Below, one piece after another: positions 30,535 through 41,973 of a DNA stretch of 64,000 nt (within the stretch, counting starts at the first letter, position 1; each line of letters begins with the position of its first letter). The position numbers and the translations under genes were made by a program. The DNA comes from Tetrahymena thermophila SB210 (taxonomy: Eukaryota > Ciliophora > Oligohymenophorea > Hymenostomatida > Tetrahymenidae): the NCBI RefSeq assembly GCF_000189635.1, contig NW_002476391.1, positions 1-64,000 on the forward strand, read 5' to 3'. The notes under the pieces were generated by a model. It saw nothing but the letters and a program-made list of their open reading frames with translations, was not told the DNA's origin and searched no databases.

Positions 30535-31147
30535 TCTGATTAATTTTATTTTTAAATTTACTTAAAAAATATCTAAATATTTTGTATTCCATATGGTTGT
30601 ATAAATATAAATTTAACATTTGAAACTTTTACTAGAAATTTTTAAGCTATCTAATATTATTCTATGTAAAATTACAAATGAAATAGTAATGAACACTCAA
30701 CTGTTTGTTTAAATCAAAACAAAAAAAAGAGGGTATAATATTTATTATATATGATGTCAGCTTCAAATAATATTATATAAGAATAATTAATGATGATTGG
30801 AGAGAAGAATTAGTTATGTTCTCCATAAGATGATATGTAAAATTAAGGTGTAAGAATTCTTAGGAATTAACAAAAATGATGTTACAATTATAATTTTAAA
30901 ATTCTTATTTAATTTATTGTTTGTTTTTGGGAAAGTATAATAAATAATTTACTATATTAATCGTGCTAAATGGATTAAAGATACATACATAAATAAATAT
31001 CAATCTTTAATAAAAATAAATAACAATAGCTTAAAGGCTAAATCAAGTTGAATAAATTCAAGAAAAGTAAAACAAGATTTATATATAATATTATTATTTA
31101 AAATAGAACTATCATAAAATATTATTAGAAAATAAATTAAGTCCTCA
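30535..31147. other. Intergenic, 0.6 kb
   Basis: 3' flank of the transporter and promoter of the desaturase-like gene. AT-rich, no gene seen. Confidence 0.6.
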
Positions 31148-32471
31148 ATGGTTTATTGGCTTATTGCTGAATAGTTAGGTTATTTTAATGTAGATAGAGT
31201 TAAGGTGATGCAAGATGCCAAGGATCACATTAGCTCTTCACTCAGATTGATTTAATTAGATAAATTATTCCCTACTTTCTCAAATTTTATTCTAGATTCT
31301 GCTGGTTAATAAATTGGTAACATAATTATAGAATATATTTGCACTCTGATTCATACTATAGTTTTCGCTTACATCCTCTACTTCACTGCAGCTACATCCT
31401 CCTACTTTTATTTCTTTGTGTAAATTTTTTTAAAAAGTAATTAAGCAAATAAGAGTTAAAAACTTCATAAATAGGTACAAGAAAAAGAAATATTTGCCTG
31501 AATTTAAAGGAGATTTAAAAATTGCATTTGATATCAAATGGTCTTGTATTAACATTTTTGTTGAATCATTTTTAGTATCTGCATTAAGATTAGCTATGCC
31601 CAGATTCTCTATGATCTACTATGATATCAATGATCATAGTTGGCTCTACATCCCTTTTAGCATTTTATTTCATATGATGTTTGATGAAACCCTAACTTAC
31701 TGGGTTCATAGATGGCTCCACACCTTCCCTTATTTATATACCAAAGTATTTTCTTTTAACTCTTAATCATTTTAACAAACTGATTAGCTTTTTTAAAGCA
31801 TTAACAAGATAACTACTTTATAGAATTAGATTTAATTAGATATTTTATTACCAATAGAAATTAAATAGATCTAACTATCTATCAATTGATATCTCAATAT
31901 TTAATTATTTTTTTGCAAATCTGATGAATTCAAATTTTAATAATATAATTAAATGTTTTTTTAATTAATTACAAATATCTTTTGTATTAATTTCATAATT
32001 TATAATTAGTTGCATGTAGTTCATCATAGATCAAAAGATGTTACACCCTTCTCTGGCTTTGCTTTCCACCCACTTGATGCTTTTGCCTAAGCTGTCCCCA
32101 CTTTTGTAAGCTGTTATTTCTTCCCTCTCCATATTAACATCTTGCTTGGATTCTCATTAATTACCACAATCTGGGCCATTTCTATTCACGATAATGTTCC
32201 TCTAGTGCCTTGCAAGCTCTTTTTGTACAGTACCCACCATTCTATCCACCACGAAGCTGGAAGAGGTTAAATGACTAACTATGGTAAATTTACTTCTGTA
32301 TGGGACAGAATATGTTAAACTTACTGGGATCCTGACAGGGTTTATTTTGGATGGGATGAATGGAAATAAAGAAAAGGAATATTCAGTAAATTCAATAGCT
32401 TTTATAGCAAAATAGTACCTGATAAAAGCTCAGAAGAACTAAACAAATAAATTAAACAAAAAAAGAATTGA
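31148..32471 (+). CDS. Sterol C5-desaturase-like protein (fatty acid hydroxylase superfamily)
   Basis: Exons 31148-31419, 31475-31745, 32010-32471 (334 aa). The three histidine boxes that bind the di-iron centre are all present: HRWLH in exon 2, HVVHH at the start of exon 3, and HHSIHH later, with an additional His in SIHDN. FAFHPLDAF after the second box and TSVWDRI after the third match sterol C5-desaturases (ERG3/lathosterol oxidase) more than fatty-acid hydroxylases. Several hydrophobic segments (about 60-95 and 105-165) agree with an ER membrane protein. Ciliates modify dietary sterols, which fits, but substrate assignment is an inference. The exon 2/3 splice falls between the first two His boxes and restores the family spacing. 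Confidence 0.85.
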
Positions 32472-33230
32472 TATTATATTACATTATCAAAGAATCCGTT
32501 TTAATTATAGTTAAATTTTATAATAATTTATGTATGTTTATCAGTCTTTTTCATGGGAATATATTTTAAATTAATTTTTTGCTGATGTTTTAAATTCATT
32601 TAATTGTAGGTTGATGTAAATACAATTTAAAATGTATTTATTTATTCAATAAAAACGATTATAAATTTATAAAACAATTTAATTATCAAATTTATGATAT
32701 GAATTTGTTTTAAATTAAATTTTAAATATATTATTTTGTAAGCTTAATTATTCGCTTAATTATTTGATGAATCAATTTAATAGGTATATTAAATTATGGT
32801 TTTTTTCTGTAAATTATGTTAAGATATTAAGTTATTTTTAATTAAATTTAAATTATGCTTTAAAAAATATAAGATCTTATAAAATGTTAAAAAATGAATT
32901 AATTAATTAAATTAGCTCCAATATTTTTTTAATAAGACATTAAAATAAAGACTTACTTTTCTGTTTTTAAAAGTAAAATATTTAATAATGTAATTAGTTA
33001 CAAAATTTCGCATATATTTCCTAAAAAATATTTTAATTTTAAAATTTTAATTATTCATTTTTCAATATTATATCAAAATTTGCATAAAGATTTTTTTATT
33101 TGAATCAATTTATGATGCAAATTTCAATGAATTATTGATTAAAGTTTGGGCCATTACTTTTAAAGTTTAATTCAATTTACTTACAAATTTCACATAAATA
33201 TTTTTTTATAATAATTTTAATATTGCTTTT
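32472..33230. other. Intergenic between convergent genes
   Basis: AT-rich 3' flanks of the desaturase-like gene and the amidase gene. Nothing else seen. Confidence 0.6.
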
Positions 33231-34289
33231 TCAATACCATTTTTAAGCATTGTAATAATTTGTTTTTGGACACATTATATCAGTTGTAAGAGTTGAAGAA
33301 TTTAAATTAGGGTATTTATCTAATACATCGAAGATATTAGCTTCATTGAAATTAGCAGGTAATTCTTCCATTCTTTCTTCAGCTACTGTTCTTCTAGGAT
33401 CATTTTCAGGGTCAGGAATATCTCTATCGTAGTTTGTTTAAACAAGGAACCAATTTTGTTCAGTTAAGTAATAAATAGCATGAGAATCAGCTCTATTTCT
33501 TTCTATTACAGCTCCTTCATTTCCTTGTAATCCACTAAGAATAAAATAAGTATTGGTAGCAATCTTTGTTTTGCTCAGAGCTTCAAGAGCTTCTTGATAA
33601 GTCTATTTTTCACGAAGAACTTAATGAATCAAGTAACATGGAGGAGTATATTGTGCAATTAAAAGATAATATAAATTCCATGATCCACCTTTAAATCTAT
33701 CATTTAATGTTATACCAAATCCATTAAATCTTATTCCACTAGCTATAATTAAGGTACCCATTATCATATCAGATTAGTAAACAGGTTATCCATTTTTAAT
33801 AAAAGTGACTGATGCCATCATTTAAGGTAAATAATTAGTAAAACCAAAGTCCAAATTACGAGCATGAATAATTCTATTTTCTGAGTTTCTTGCAACAATA
33901 CTAGTGCAAGCTAGGATAGTTGATAGTTCATTAAGCCAGTTTAGAGAGAGAGCCATCCCAAAATCAACTTCAGCTAATTCTGCTATAGCTCTAACTTCTT
34001 CGATAAATTCTTGGTCATGATAAAAATGGCTACCGAAAAAAGCTAATCCTCTAGATAATTTACTGACAACTCCAGCTTTATCAACATAATTGAAAAAGCT
34101 TTAAATAGCAGGTTTATATATTGAAATAACATCTCTCCATCTATCCTTAAATGGTAGATCCATATTTATTGTATGCAAAGGTACAGGTGTGGGTTAGTTA
34201 GGTTCATCTCTAAGTTCAACATAGCAAATAACTTTGCTTGTATAAAGTAATACCAGTAAGCAAAATGTATTCAAATATAATTTTCTCAT
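33231..34289 (-). CDS. Acid ceramidase / NAAA-like secreted amidase (Ntn hydrolase)
   Basis: A single exon of 352 aa on the minus strand. An N-terminal hydrophobic segment, LYLNTFCLLVLLYTSKVIC, is a likely signal peptide. The core begins CTSIVARNSENRIIHARNLD, which matches the start of the catalytic beta subunit of acid ceramidase and N-acylethanolamine acid amidase. Cys128 is the expected nucleophile, exposed by self-cleavage. The conserved Arg and Asp (ARNLDFG) and the later GxGITLNDR and EGAVIERNR segments are present. Such enzymes cleave the amide bond of ceramides or N-acylethanolamines in lysosomes. Which lipid is used cannot be told from sequence. The stop is TGA at 33231-33233. Confidence 0.82.
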
Positions 34290-36186
34290 TTTAAATGAAA
34301 ATATCAACCAATAATAATTATGTTTATAAATATTTTAAATTAATTATTTATTTATTTATTTTTTGATAAAGATTATCTCTAACACTATAAATTATAAATA
34401 TGTAAATGATATAATAAGTAAGCTTACTACTACATTTAACATCTATTTTTTAAAAACTCAAAAATTATATACGTCAATAAGTAAGTAAAGAAAAATAAAT
34501 GTAATAAAAATTCTTTTATTAGATTATTCTTATTATTTCAAGAATTAGAAAATGTAAATAAATCAATTTGTATAAATCTTTTTAAAGCATTAAATTTGAA
34601 ATAAATCTATAAATAATCATAAAGCAATTTTAGTTTTTTAGCAAAATCGTTTGAAAATAAAACAATTTGTGTTTTAGTATTATGAATGTAAAAAATATTT
34701 GTAAACATTTTTTTTAGTGGTAAATTAAGAAGTATTTTTTTTAGTTATCTTAGAAAATCATCACTAATACTCTTAAATTAATATAAAGTGACGCTTAAGG
34801 ATAGTGCAGAGTAGCTTAACTTTAACTTAAAAAAATTTGTTACTCTCTTAGATGATAATTAGTTTTTTTTCTAAATAGTATTAAGTAAGAAATATTATAA
34901 AATCAATAGTCATATTGTTCTAAAATCTTTATTATTAGTAACTTAAAATAAATTAGAATAAAAGTAAAAAGAAAATATCTAAGGCTTATTCAGAATTACA
35001 ATTAATATCTTTTTTAATTTATCTTTAAAAAACTAACCAATAAAAATAAAGCATTTTTAAACAATTAAATAATATATTATATTTATTTAAAATTAATAAA
35101 AGTTATCAAATTCTTGATAAATTATTTTAAATAAATAACATTTCTTCTATATAAATTATTAAATATTTTATCAATAAATTTTATCTTAAAGTAAAAAATT
35201 ATTATTATTTCATATTTATCTGATAATTTTATAAATTTGTTTTGCACTTTCTAATTTTAGAATTTAATAATCCAAATAAATAATCAAGAATATTTCAATA
35301 TGTTTGCGTATTCATTGGTTTATTTATAGTTTTTTAAAGTTTTTAGAATTATATCTTTACTTTTTTCTTCATGTAGAATTTAAATAATTTTAAATCTCTC
35401 AAAATATTTTTTAATTAATTATTTTTAAATGTAAAAAGAAATTCTTAAAAAATTAAAATAGAAAATAAAATTCACAATGATTTCTTATTAAATTTAATTT
35501 TATGTAAAATATTTATTAAAATATAACAAATCATGAAATATCATTTTAATAAAAATAAAATAAATAATATGAAGATTTCTTTTATTTTTTATTTTTTTTA
35601 TAATATTAAATAAAATAAAATAATTAAAAGATTTTGGAAATTAATTTTTCTCATAAATATCTAATCAGCTAACTTATTAACAAATAGATTAGATATAAAA
35701 AATTGTTTCCTGTAAATATATTTTTTTAACTCTTTAGCATTATATGAATTGCCTTTAAATAAATAAAAATTAAATTTGATATGTTTTTATTTTTGTGTTT
35801 AGAAAAAAAATCATTTACAAATTTAGACTAATAAAGAAAATACTAGTAAAAAACGTATGAAAATCAATAACAGATAAGTTAAATTTAAAATAAAATACTA
35901 ATTATTATAATAACATAGGAATTAAAAATAAATGTTAATTTTTAAAATTTAATAGTTATTGATAAAAATTAATAAATTTATGTAAGGTGTTATCTATTAT
36001 ATATTAAATTGGTTGGGTTATTATTAGCCATTGTAAAAACAGCTATTACTATATATTTTGTTAATTCTGATTTTACTTGTAACTAATGATTGCTTGTTTG
36101 CTTGCTTATATATTTTTAATAGTAAATATTTAATACTTTGTAATTCAGTTTTTTATAAATTTGTGAGCAAATAATCTACATAGTAA
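34290..36186. promoter_or_regulatory. Divergent intergenic region, 1.9 kb
   Basis: Lies between two start codons on opposite strands, so it must hold both promoters. Extremely AT-rich with many poly(A) and poly(T) tracts; I see no gene or clear motif. Confidence 0.4.
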
Positions 36187-39100
36187 ATGTATTAATAATA
36201 AGCACAAGATAATAAATAAGGAAATACTAATAGGCTAGTACCTCATAATGGCCATGTTAACAAAATTATTCGTTCAAAGAATATACTTAATAGTATAGCT
36301 AAAGAAGATTAAATGAATGACTAGTATGCCAACTCTCCTATTTCCACTCCCTTTAAAAAAATTAGATATTCTACATTGAGATCTGAGCAACTAAGCTCAC
36401 CTGAATAAACTACACTTAATTTATCTCTTACTAATAACTAGAATGGAGTATTTTCTGGGACATTTTATGGAGGAATGAATTCATCACAAGTAAATAATAG
36501 CAAATAAACACTAGAAAATGTTAGAACTGAATATTTTTAGCATAATGCATAAAATTAAAGCTCCATTTAATAAAATACTACCTAATCTAGGGTAAATTCC
36601 TTTTAAAATGAATAAAAAGGAGTTCAATAAAGCAAATCAAATAATTTAGTTCCTTAATTAAGATTAAACAAAGTAATTAGCGGTTATGCCAATTAAGTTA
36701 ATTCTATAGAGAGCTTAGATATAGATTCATCTTCTTGTACAAAGTAAGTTCATTTATTTGATTGCGGATTCATTTTTAAAATGCTCTTTTTTTTATATAG
36801 CAGAGCTTCAAAGGAAAGGAAACGAAGCATTGAAAATTTCAGGAGCAAGATAATTATTAATGGATTTTTTACTGAGAGATAATCATGCACTTCAAGGTGT
36901 GAAGATCATCGAAAAGGTAGAGAGATTAGCCCACAAACAAAGAGAGTTCTGAAAGAAAAGGATACTAATAAAAAATTAATAACTCTTAAATAAACTTCTC
37001 ACTAAGTATAATAAGTTAATGATAAAAAGAATACTTTTTAATAACCTAAAACAAAAGACGAAAATACTAAATTATGGGTTAATAAAACAGACAAGATTTA
37101 AGAAGAAGAATTTTCTAATCCTCAACTTGAATTTGAGCACTTGAATCAAAGAAGACTCTCTATGAAACCTATTTTTAATAGAGAGTCCGAATAAGCATAA
37201 AATATACAAAGGTCTTAAGATAATATTATTGATGGATATTATTCACCTATAGCTTCATAAAATTAAATAAATATATAGTAATAGATGAGCAGGCATTCCA
37301 TCAGTACTGCTTATGAAAATAAATAAAGAAAGACTTCAAAATAAAATTAGGATGGAATTCTTCATTCAAGTCAGGTGAGCGATTAGCAAAAAAACATTAT
37401 TGCCACTATAAAGAATATTTCTACTAATTTTTAGTAGCACTCGTAATTAAAATCTAGCTTAAAATAAAGCAAAAATCAAAATTAACAAATTTCTAAATAG
37501 CTAACCAGTTTAGCAATTAAGAAGTGCGTATCTAATTAAAGTTAGCAATAAAAATCCCCAACTCTCTCTTCAAACAATTCTAAGAGGGAAAAATTAAATT
37601 TGAAAAAAGAAGATACCTTAAACAACTAATCTGTCAAAATACCAGATAGATAAATTTTTTTCTTAGATTAAAACGAAAAAACTATCTAAGATGGAGCGTT
37701 TTTAAAATACAAAACTGAAAGTGACTTATACAAGCACGCTACATCATCAAACTAGAAAAACACTATACAATTTAATCTCTCAGCAGTTGCATAGGAAAAA
37801 TAAGATGAAATGAACTAAAATTCAAGTGGTGACTTAAATGATAAGCAAAAGATTCTTATGACCAAAAGTGTTCCTAACTTAGATAAAATGTATAAAAATA
37901 ATTTATAAAAAATAGTTAATACTATTTAAAAGTAGCAAAATATTTCGAAATAATCAAGACTTTAATAATTTTTAGAAAATTAAGCAACAAAAAAGTCAAA
38001 CAAAATATATATTTCTAAAGGATTAAATGTAAAAAACTAAGGAGACTTAATAGAATTTTGGAACACATTAAAAGAAAAAATATATGCAAAAAATAATGTT
38101 GAGTTAGTCTTTAAAAAAAATAAATTCGAATAAAAATGCTTGAATGCTATGATGGAAATAGTAGAAAATATCAATTAATTAACTTCAAATGACAATGCTA
38201 GCTTTTGGCAATATAATCAATTTATTGATTTCTTAGGCAACATAATTAACTTACTTTAACAAAATTAGCAGTTTTCTTATTACTTTTTGATTAGACTATA
38301 TTCAATTTAAGGAAAATTCTCATACTAATGTGGTAATATTTATAATGCACTGAAGTCTTTCTTGGCTGCCAAACGACTAGCCAATTAATATAAAGATTAT
38401 AAATTTAAGTTAAAAATGCACAAGCATTTGGGTTTATGCTTTAAACTTATCAAAGACTTACGCTAGGCCAAATCTTAATTTATGAAAATGCTGCTACTTT
38501 CATGGTTTCTTGATGACAGGGATTCTGAACTATAATCATATGATGAATTGGGAATTGTTTTTTATTATGAGTGTGATATTCCCTTAGCTCAAAGATTACA
38601 TTAAAGACTGTGCTTTGATATTGTAGAAGGTGAAGACTCTAAAGCTAAACAGTCAGCTGTTGATAACTTTAAACAAAAATTGAAGTACAGTGACTAATAA
38701 AAAAATATCGAGTTTACAGAAGAGTTTTAGGAAAAATTGAAAAAAACTAAAAAGATTCGCATGAAAAATCAAAACACTGACATAGAGGAAGTAAATTTCT
38801 CAGACTCAAGTGACGAAGAGCCTGATTATTATTTAAGAGAAATATTGTAGCAAGACCTTTAAAAATAAGAACAGAGGGAAAATGAAAGAATGGAGCAATT
38901 AAAAAGTGAAAATTCATAAAGAAACATAAAATTACGCTATTCTAAGTTTACTTAAGAGCGAGAACATTCTAAAGAGTAGGATCAAATATACTAGCGTATA
39001 TAAAATTCTTTACTATTTTCACAAAATAATGAACCAGAAAAGAAAAAAAATCCTACAATTTTAATATCTCATTTAAGTCGTAACAGAAGCAGCAATAATT

Positions 39101-39498
39101 ATAAAGAAACAACTGTTAAAGAATATCAGTATTTTCATTGGAAGAAATATTAGGATCATATTTAGGAAATAAAAAATTAATAATAATCCCAAGTTAATCC
39201 TTCTATAGTATAAAACTTTAAAAGAAATTCTGTTATCCGATTTAATGATGAATAAACTCCTGTAAGTCTTACAAACATTAAAACTTAAAATAATATATAA
39301 CAACTCCCTATAGAAAATTCCCAGGATGCTAATTTATTTAGATTCGTGGTTTCAAATCACAATCTAAAGATCCTAACAGTCAGTCTTGAAAAATTGAGAA
39401 AATAAATATTACTGCTTTTAGAAAATATAGAAAGATATGAATCTAATTTGAAAAATTAAAATGTTCCAGCAAAGAGGAATGGATTTTTCTTTCATTGA
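36187..39498 (+). CDS. Large ciliate-type protein with a TPR-like region
   Basis: Exons 36187-36743 and 36801-39498 (1084 aa). The first 600 residues are low-complexity, rich in Gln, Asn, Ser and Lys. A helical region follows at about 620-830, with repeats such as KFSYQCGNIYNALKSFLAAK, HKHLGLCFKLIKDLRQAKSQ and YDELGIVFYYECDIPLAQRL. The last is the YDxxGxxYYYxGDIxxAxxxH motif that I recognise from a large ciliate-specific protein family. The repeats look like tetratricopeptide helices, suggesting protein binding. A charged region with SDSSDEEPDYY and a Gln-rich end complete the protein. Function unknown. The ATG at 36187 is the first in frame after an AT-rich leader. Confidence 0.7.
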
Positions 39499-39870
39499 AA
39501 ATATAACTAACTCAATATATTCTTTACAAATAAATGTTATTTATTTATTAATTACATCATAATCAAATATTTATTATTAAAAATTTGAAAATGTGAATTT
39601 AAAAATTATTCCATTAAAGGATTATTTTGATTTTCAAATAAATATATTTTTAATTGAGCAATGAAAATTACAATTAAAATTTATTCCTAAAAATTTTCTT
39701 AAAATTAATGATAATAAAATTAGATTTATTCTATTAAGATTTCATCTTTAACCAAATGATTTACTTTTTAAAAAGAAAATAAATACTAAGTATATAAATT
39801 TTTAACTTGAATACTTTATTTTTAAATATAAATTTCTATGAAAAGATATAGCAATTTACTATTTTAAAAA

Positions 39871-39901
39871 TGCTTGATCGCTGATAATGAGTGATCAAGC
39901 A
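39871..39901. other. Strong 12-bp hairpin
   Basis: TGCTTGATCGCT pairs with AGTGATCAAGCA (one G-U wobble) around a loop of seven bases. It is much richer in GC than the flanking A/T runs. It is about 370 bases after the stop of the TPR-like gene, too far to be a simple 3'-end signal. No known element recognised. Confidence 0.45.
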
Positions 39902-40062
39902 AATAAATTTATTAATAAAAAAAATAAAATTTCATATTAATTTAAAATAGATTTCTAAAAACAAAATAAAAAAAATTAATGATAATTTATTTTGATTTTT
40001 AATAGTGCGTGGATTCAAAAAAATTAATAAAAATTACAAAAACTCTGCTCAAAATATAATTT

Positions 40063-40083
40063 TTGACAAAAGCCATTTGTCAA
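40063..40083. other. Perfect 8-bp hairpin
   Basis: TTGACAAA pairs with TTTGTCAA around AGCCA. It is about 160 bases after the hairpin at 39871 in the same spacer. Such short perfect arms can arise by chance in AT-rich DNA. Confidence 0.3.
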
Positions 40084-41012
40084 TTATAAAATCTAATATA
40101 TACCCCTGATTATAATCAATAAAATATTTGTCGTCAACATCAAATTAAAAATTCATTCAAAAACTTATAAATTAGATGCAACAAAGCACAAAAAAATATC
40201 AAAATTTTTCATAATTTTTATTTAATTCCATTTTAGCAAAAACAGAAAATACTTCCTAAAATATTGTTTATTTTTGATAATTATGTATTTGAACAAATAA
40301 ATAATCACCATTTCAAAATAAATGATTTAACCAAAATTAAAAGTTTTAAGTGTAAGATAATTAAAATTATATAATTCAATATATATTTTTAAGAAGATAA
40401 AAGTAAAATTTTAATAGTTATTGTGCCTTTAAAAAAAGAAAAAAGAAAGAAAGAAATAAATTAGTTTTAGGTTTTAGGAATACAAAAGCTTTTTTTCGTC
40501 ATTTTTTAGCTATAACATAAACTAAATTAGTAATTATTTTTTTCTAGTTAAGTACGTCATTACCAAGATATTTTAGCTTAAAAGCAATAAATTATCTATA
40601 TATCACATATTAAGATACTCTCAAATGAGTTATTTTCATTACTATAAATCTCCATTTGAAAATAGAAAGCTACGCTACATTCTTCAAAAATATGTTTTTA
40701 TATAAGAACAGACCATTTTTTACCAGCTTCATCTTATAATTTTATTCTTTTTAATAGCTTTTGTGATAAATTATATTTAATTTTATCTCAAATAAACTAT
40801 TTCTTGCCTAAAAAATGTGAAATAAAATTGATAGTTTTAATTAATTTTTTGGAAATAAATTTATTGAATCATCCAATATTATTTTATCAATGATGTATTT
40901 ATTATATGAAGACCTATTCTAATATTTAATTCCATTTATAATAAACCTTACATTTCCTCTTAAAATAAAAAGGAAAACAAAATAATTTATCAATACATAA
41001 TATACTTAAATT

Positions 41013-41836
41013 TTGAGATAAAATTCTTTTGTCAAAAAAGTTAAGTAAGTTTTCTTTCAAATTTACAATATTGATTAAAATCTTTTTAATAAATAAAAAT
41101 AGATCAAACACAATTTTTATCAGGAAAAGATATTTAATTGAGATATGAAGCACTTATTGTTTCTACTTAATTACAAAAAAATTAATTAAAAATTTGTGTA
41201 ATATCTTAAATCAAGATTCTTCCTGAATAGAAAATAGCTCAAATTTTAAAATAATCACCAATCAATGTTAGAATTTTATAAACAATAAGCTTTGGATGAT
41301 TAAAAATTCATTGATAAATATGCTTGGTAAAATAAATATATAGTGTTAAAAGAAAATATTTGCCGGTCATTGTTAAAAATTCAATATTTTAGTTTTAATT
41401 TTTATTCTACCTATGTATTCTATTTGTATGTAGCCTTGAAAAAGACAGTACTCTAGGGTACTATACTTATATATATAAAAGAAATAAAAGATGAAATGAT
41501 TTGTTATAAATTTTATTTGCTTAACTTAAAACTTGAGATAAAAATTTTTATTTATAAGAATAATATGTGAAATTTTATTGATTGAATTTTTATTATTTAT
41601 TGTAAGATAGATTGTATGGTTGCACAAAATTGTAATAATTATTACGTCTATTAAAAATCTGAGATAAAACACTTTTATTCATCAGAATAGTATTTACACT
41701 TACATTTTCTTAATTAAATTTGTTTGTTGATTTTGATTGGTAAATTGACCTTCCTATTAGTGAAATAAACATATAAAATTGAAAATTATTTGATAGATTA
41801 TTACTTCTAATTAAAAGTTTGAGATAAAACACTTTT
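41013..41836. promoter_or_regulatory. Motif cluster upstream of dynamin-related copy 1
   Basis: Four copies of a motif close to TTGAGATAAAACACTTTT: 41013-41030 (AATTC variant), 41532-41549 (weaker), 41659-41676 and 41819-41836. The same motif recurs before the other three paralogues, in the same orientation, which suggests a shared regulatory site rather than simple AT richness. Confidence 0.5.
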
Positions 41837-41973
41837 TTAAAATAAAAAATATTTGGTATCTTACATTTTATTTTTTGGATATTTTTTTTATTATAAAAAG
41901 AGATAAAAATAAATAATAATGATTAAATATTTTAAAATAAAAACAAAAAGAAAAAGAAAAAAAAAGCATAAAA

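Larger units (their letters stand above)
39499..41973. other. Intergenic, 2.5 kb, with two hairpins and the dynamin promoter block
   Basis: The left half is AT-rich and holds strong hairpins at 39871-39901 and 40063-40083. The right half, from about 40440, is repeated in part before dynamin-related copies 2 and 3, and includes the motif cluster at 41013-41836. No gene seen. Confidence 0.55.
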
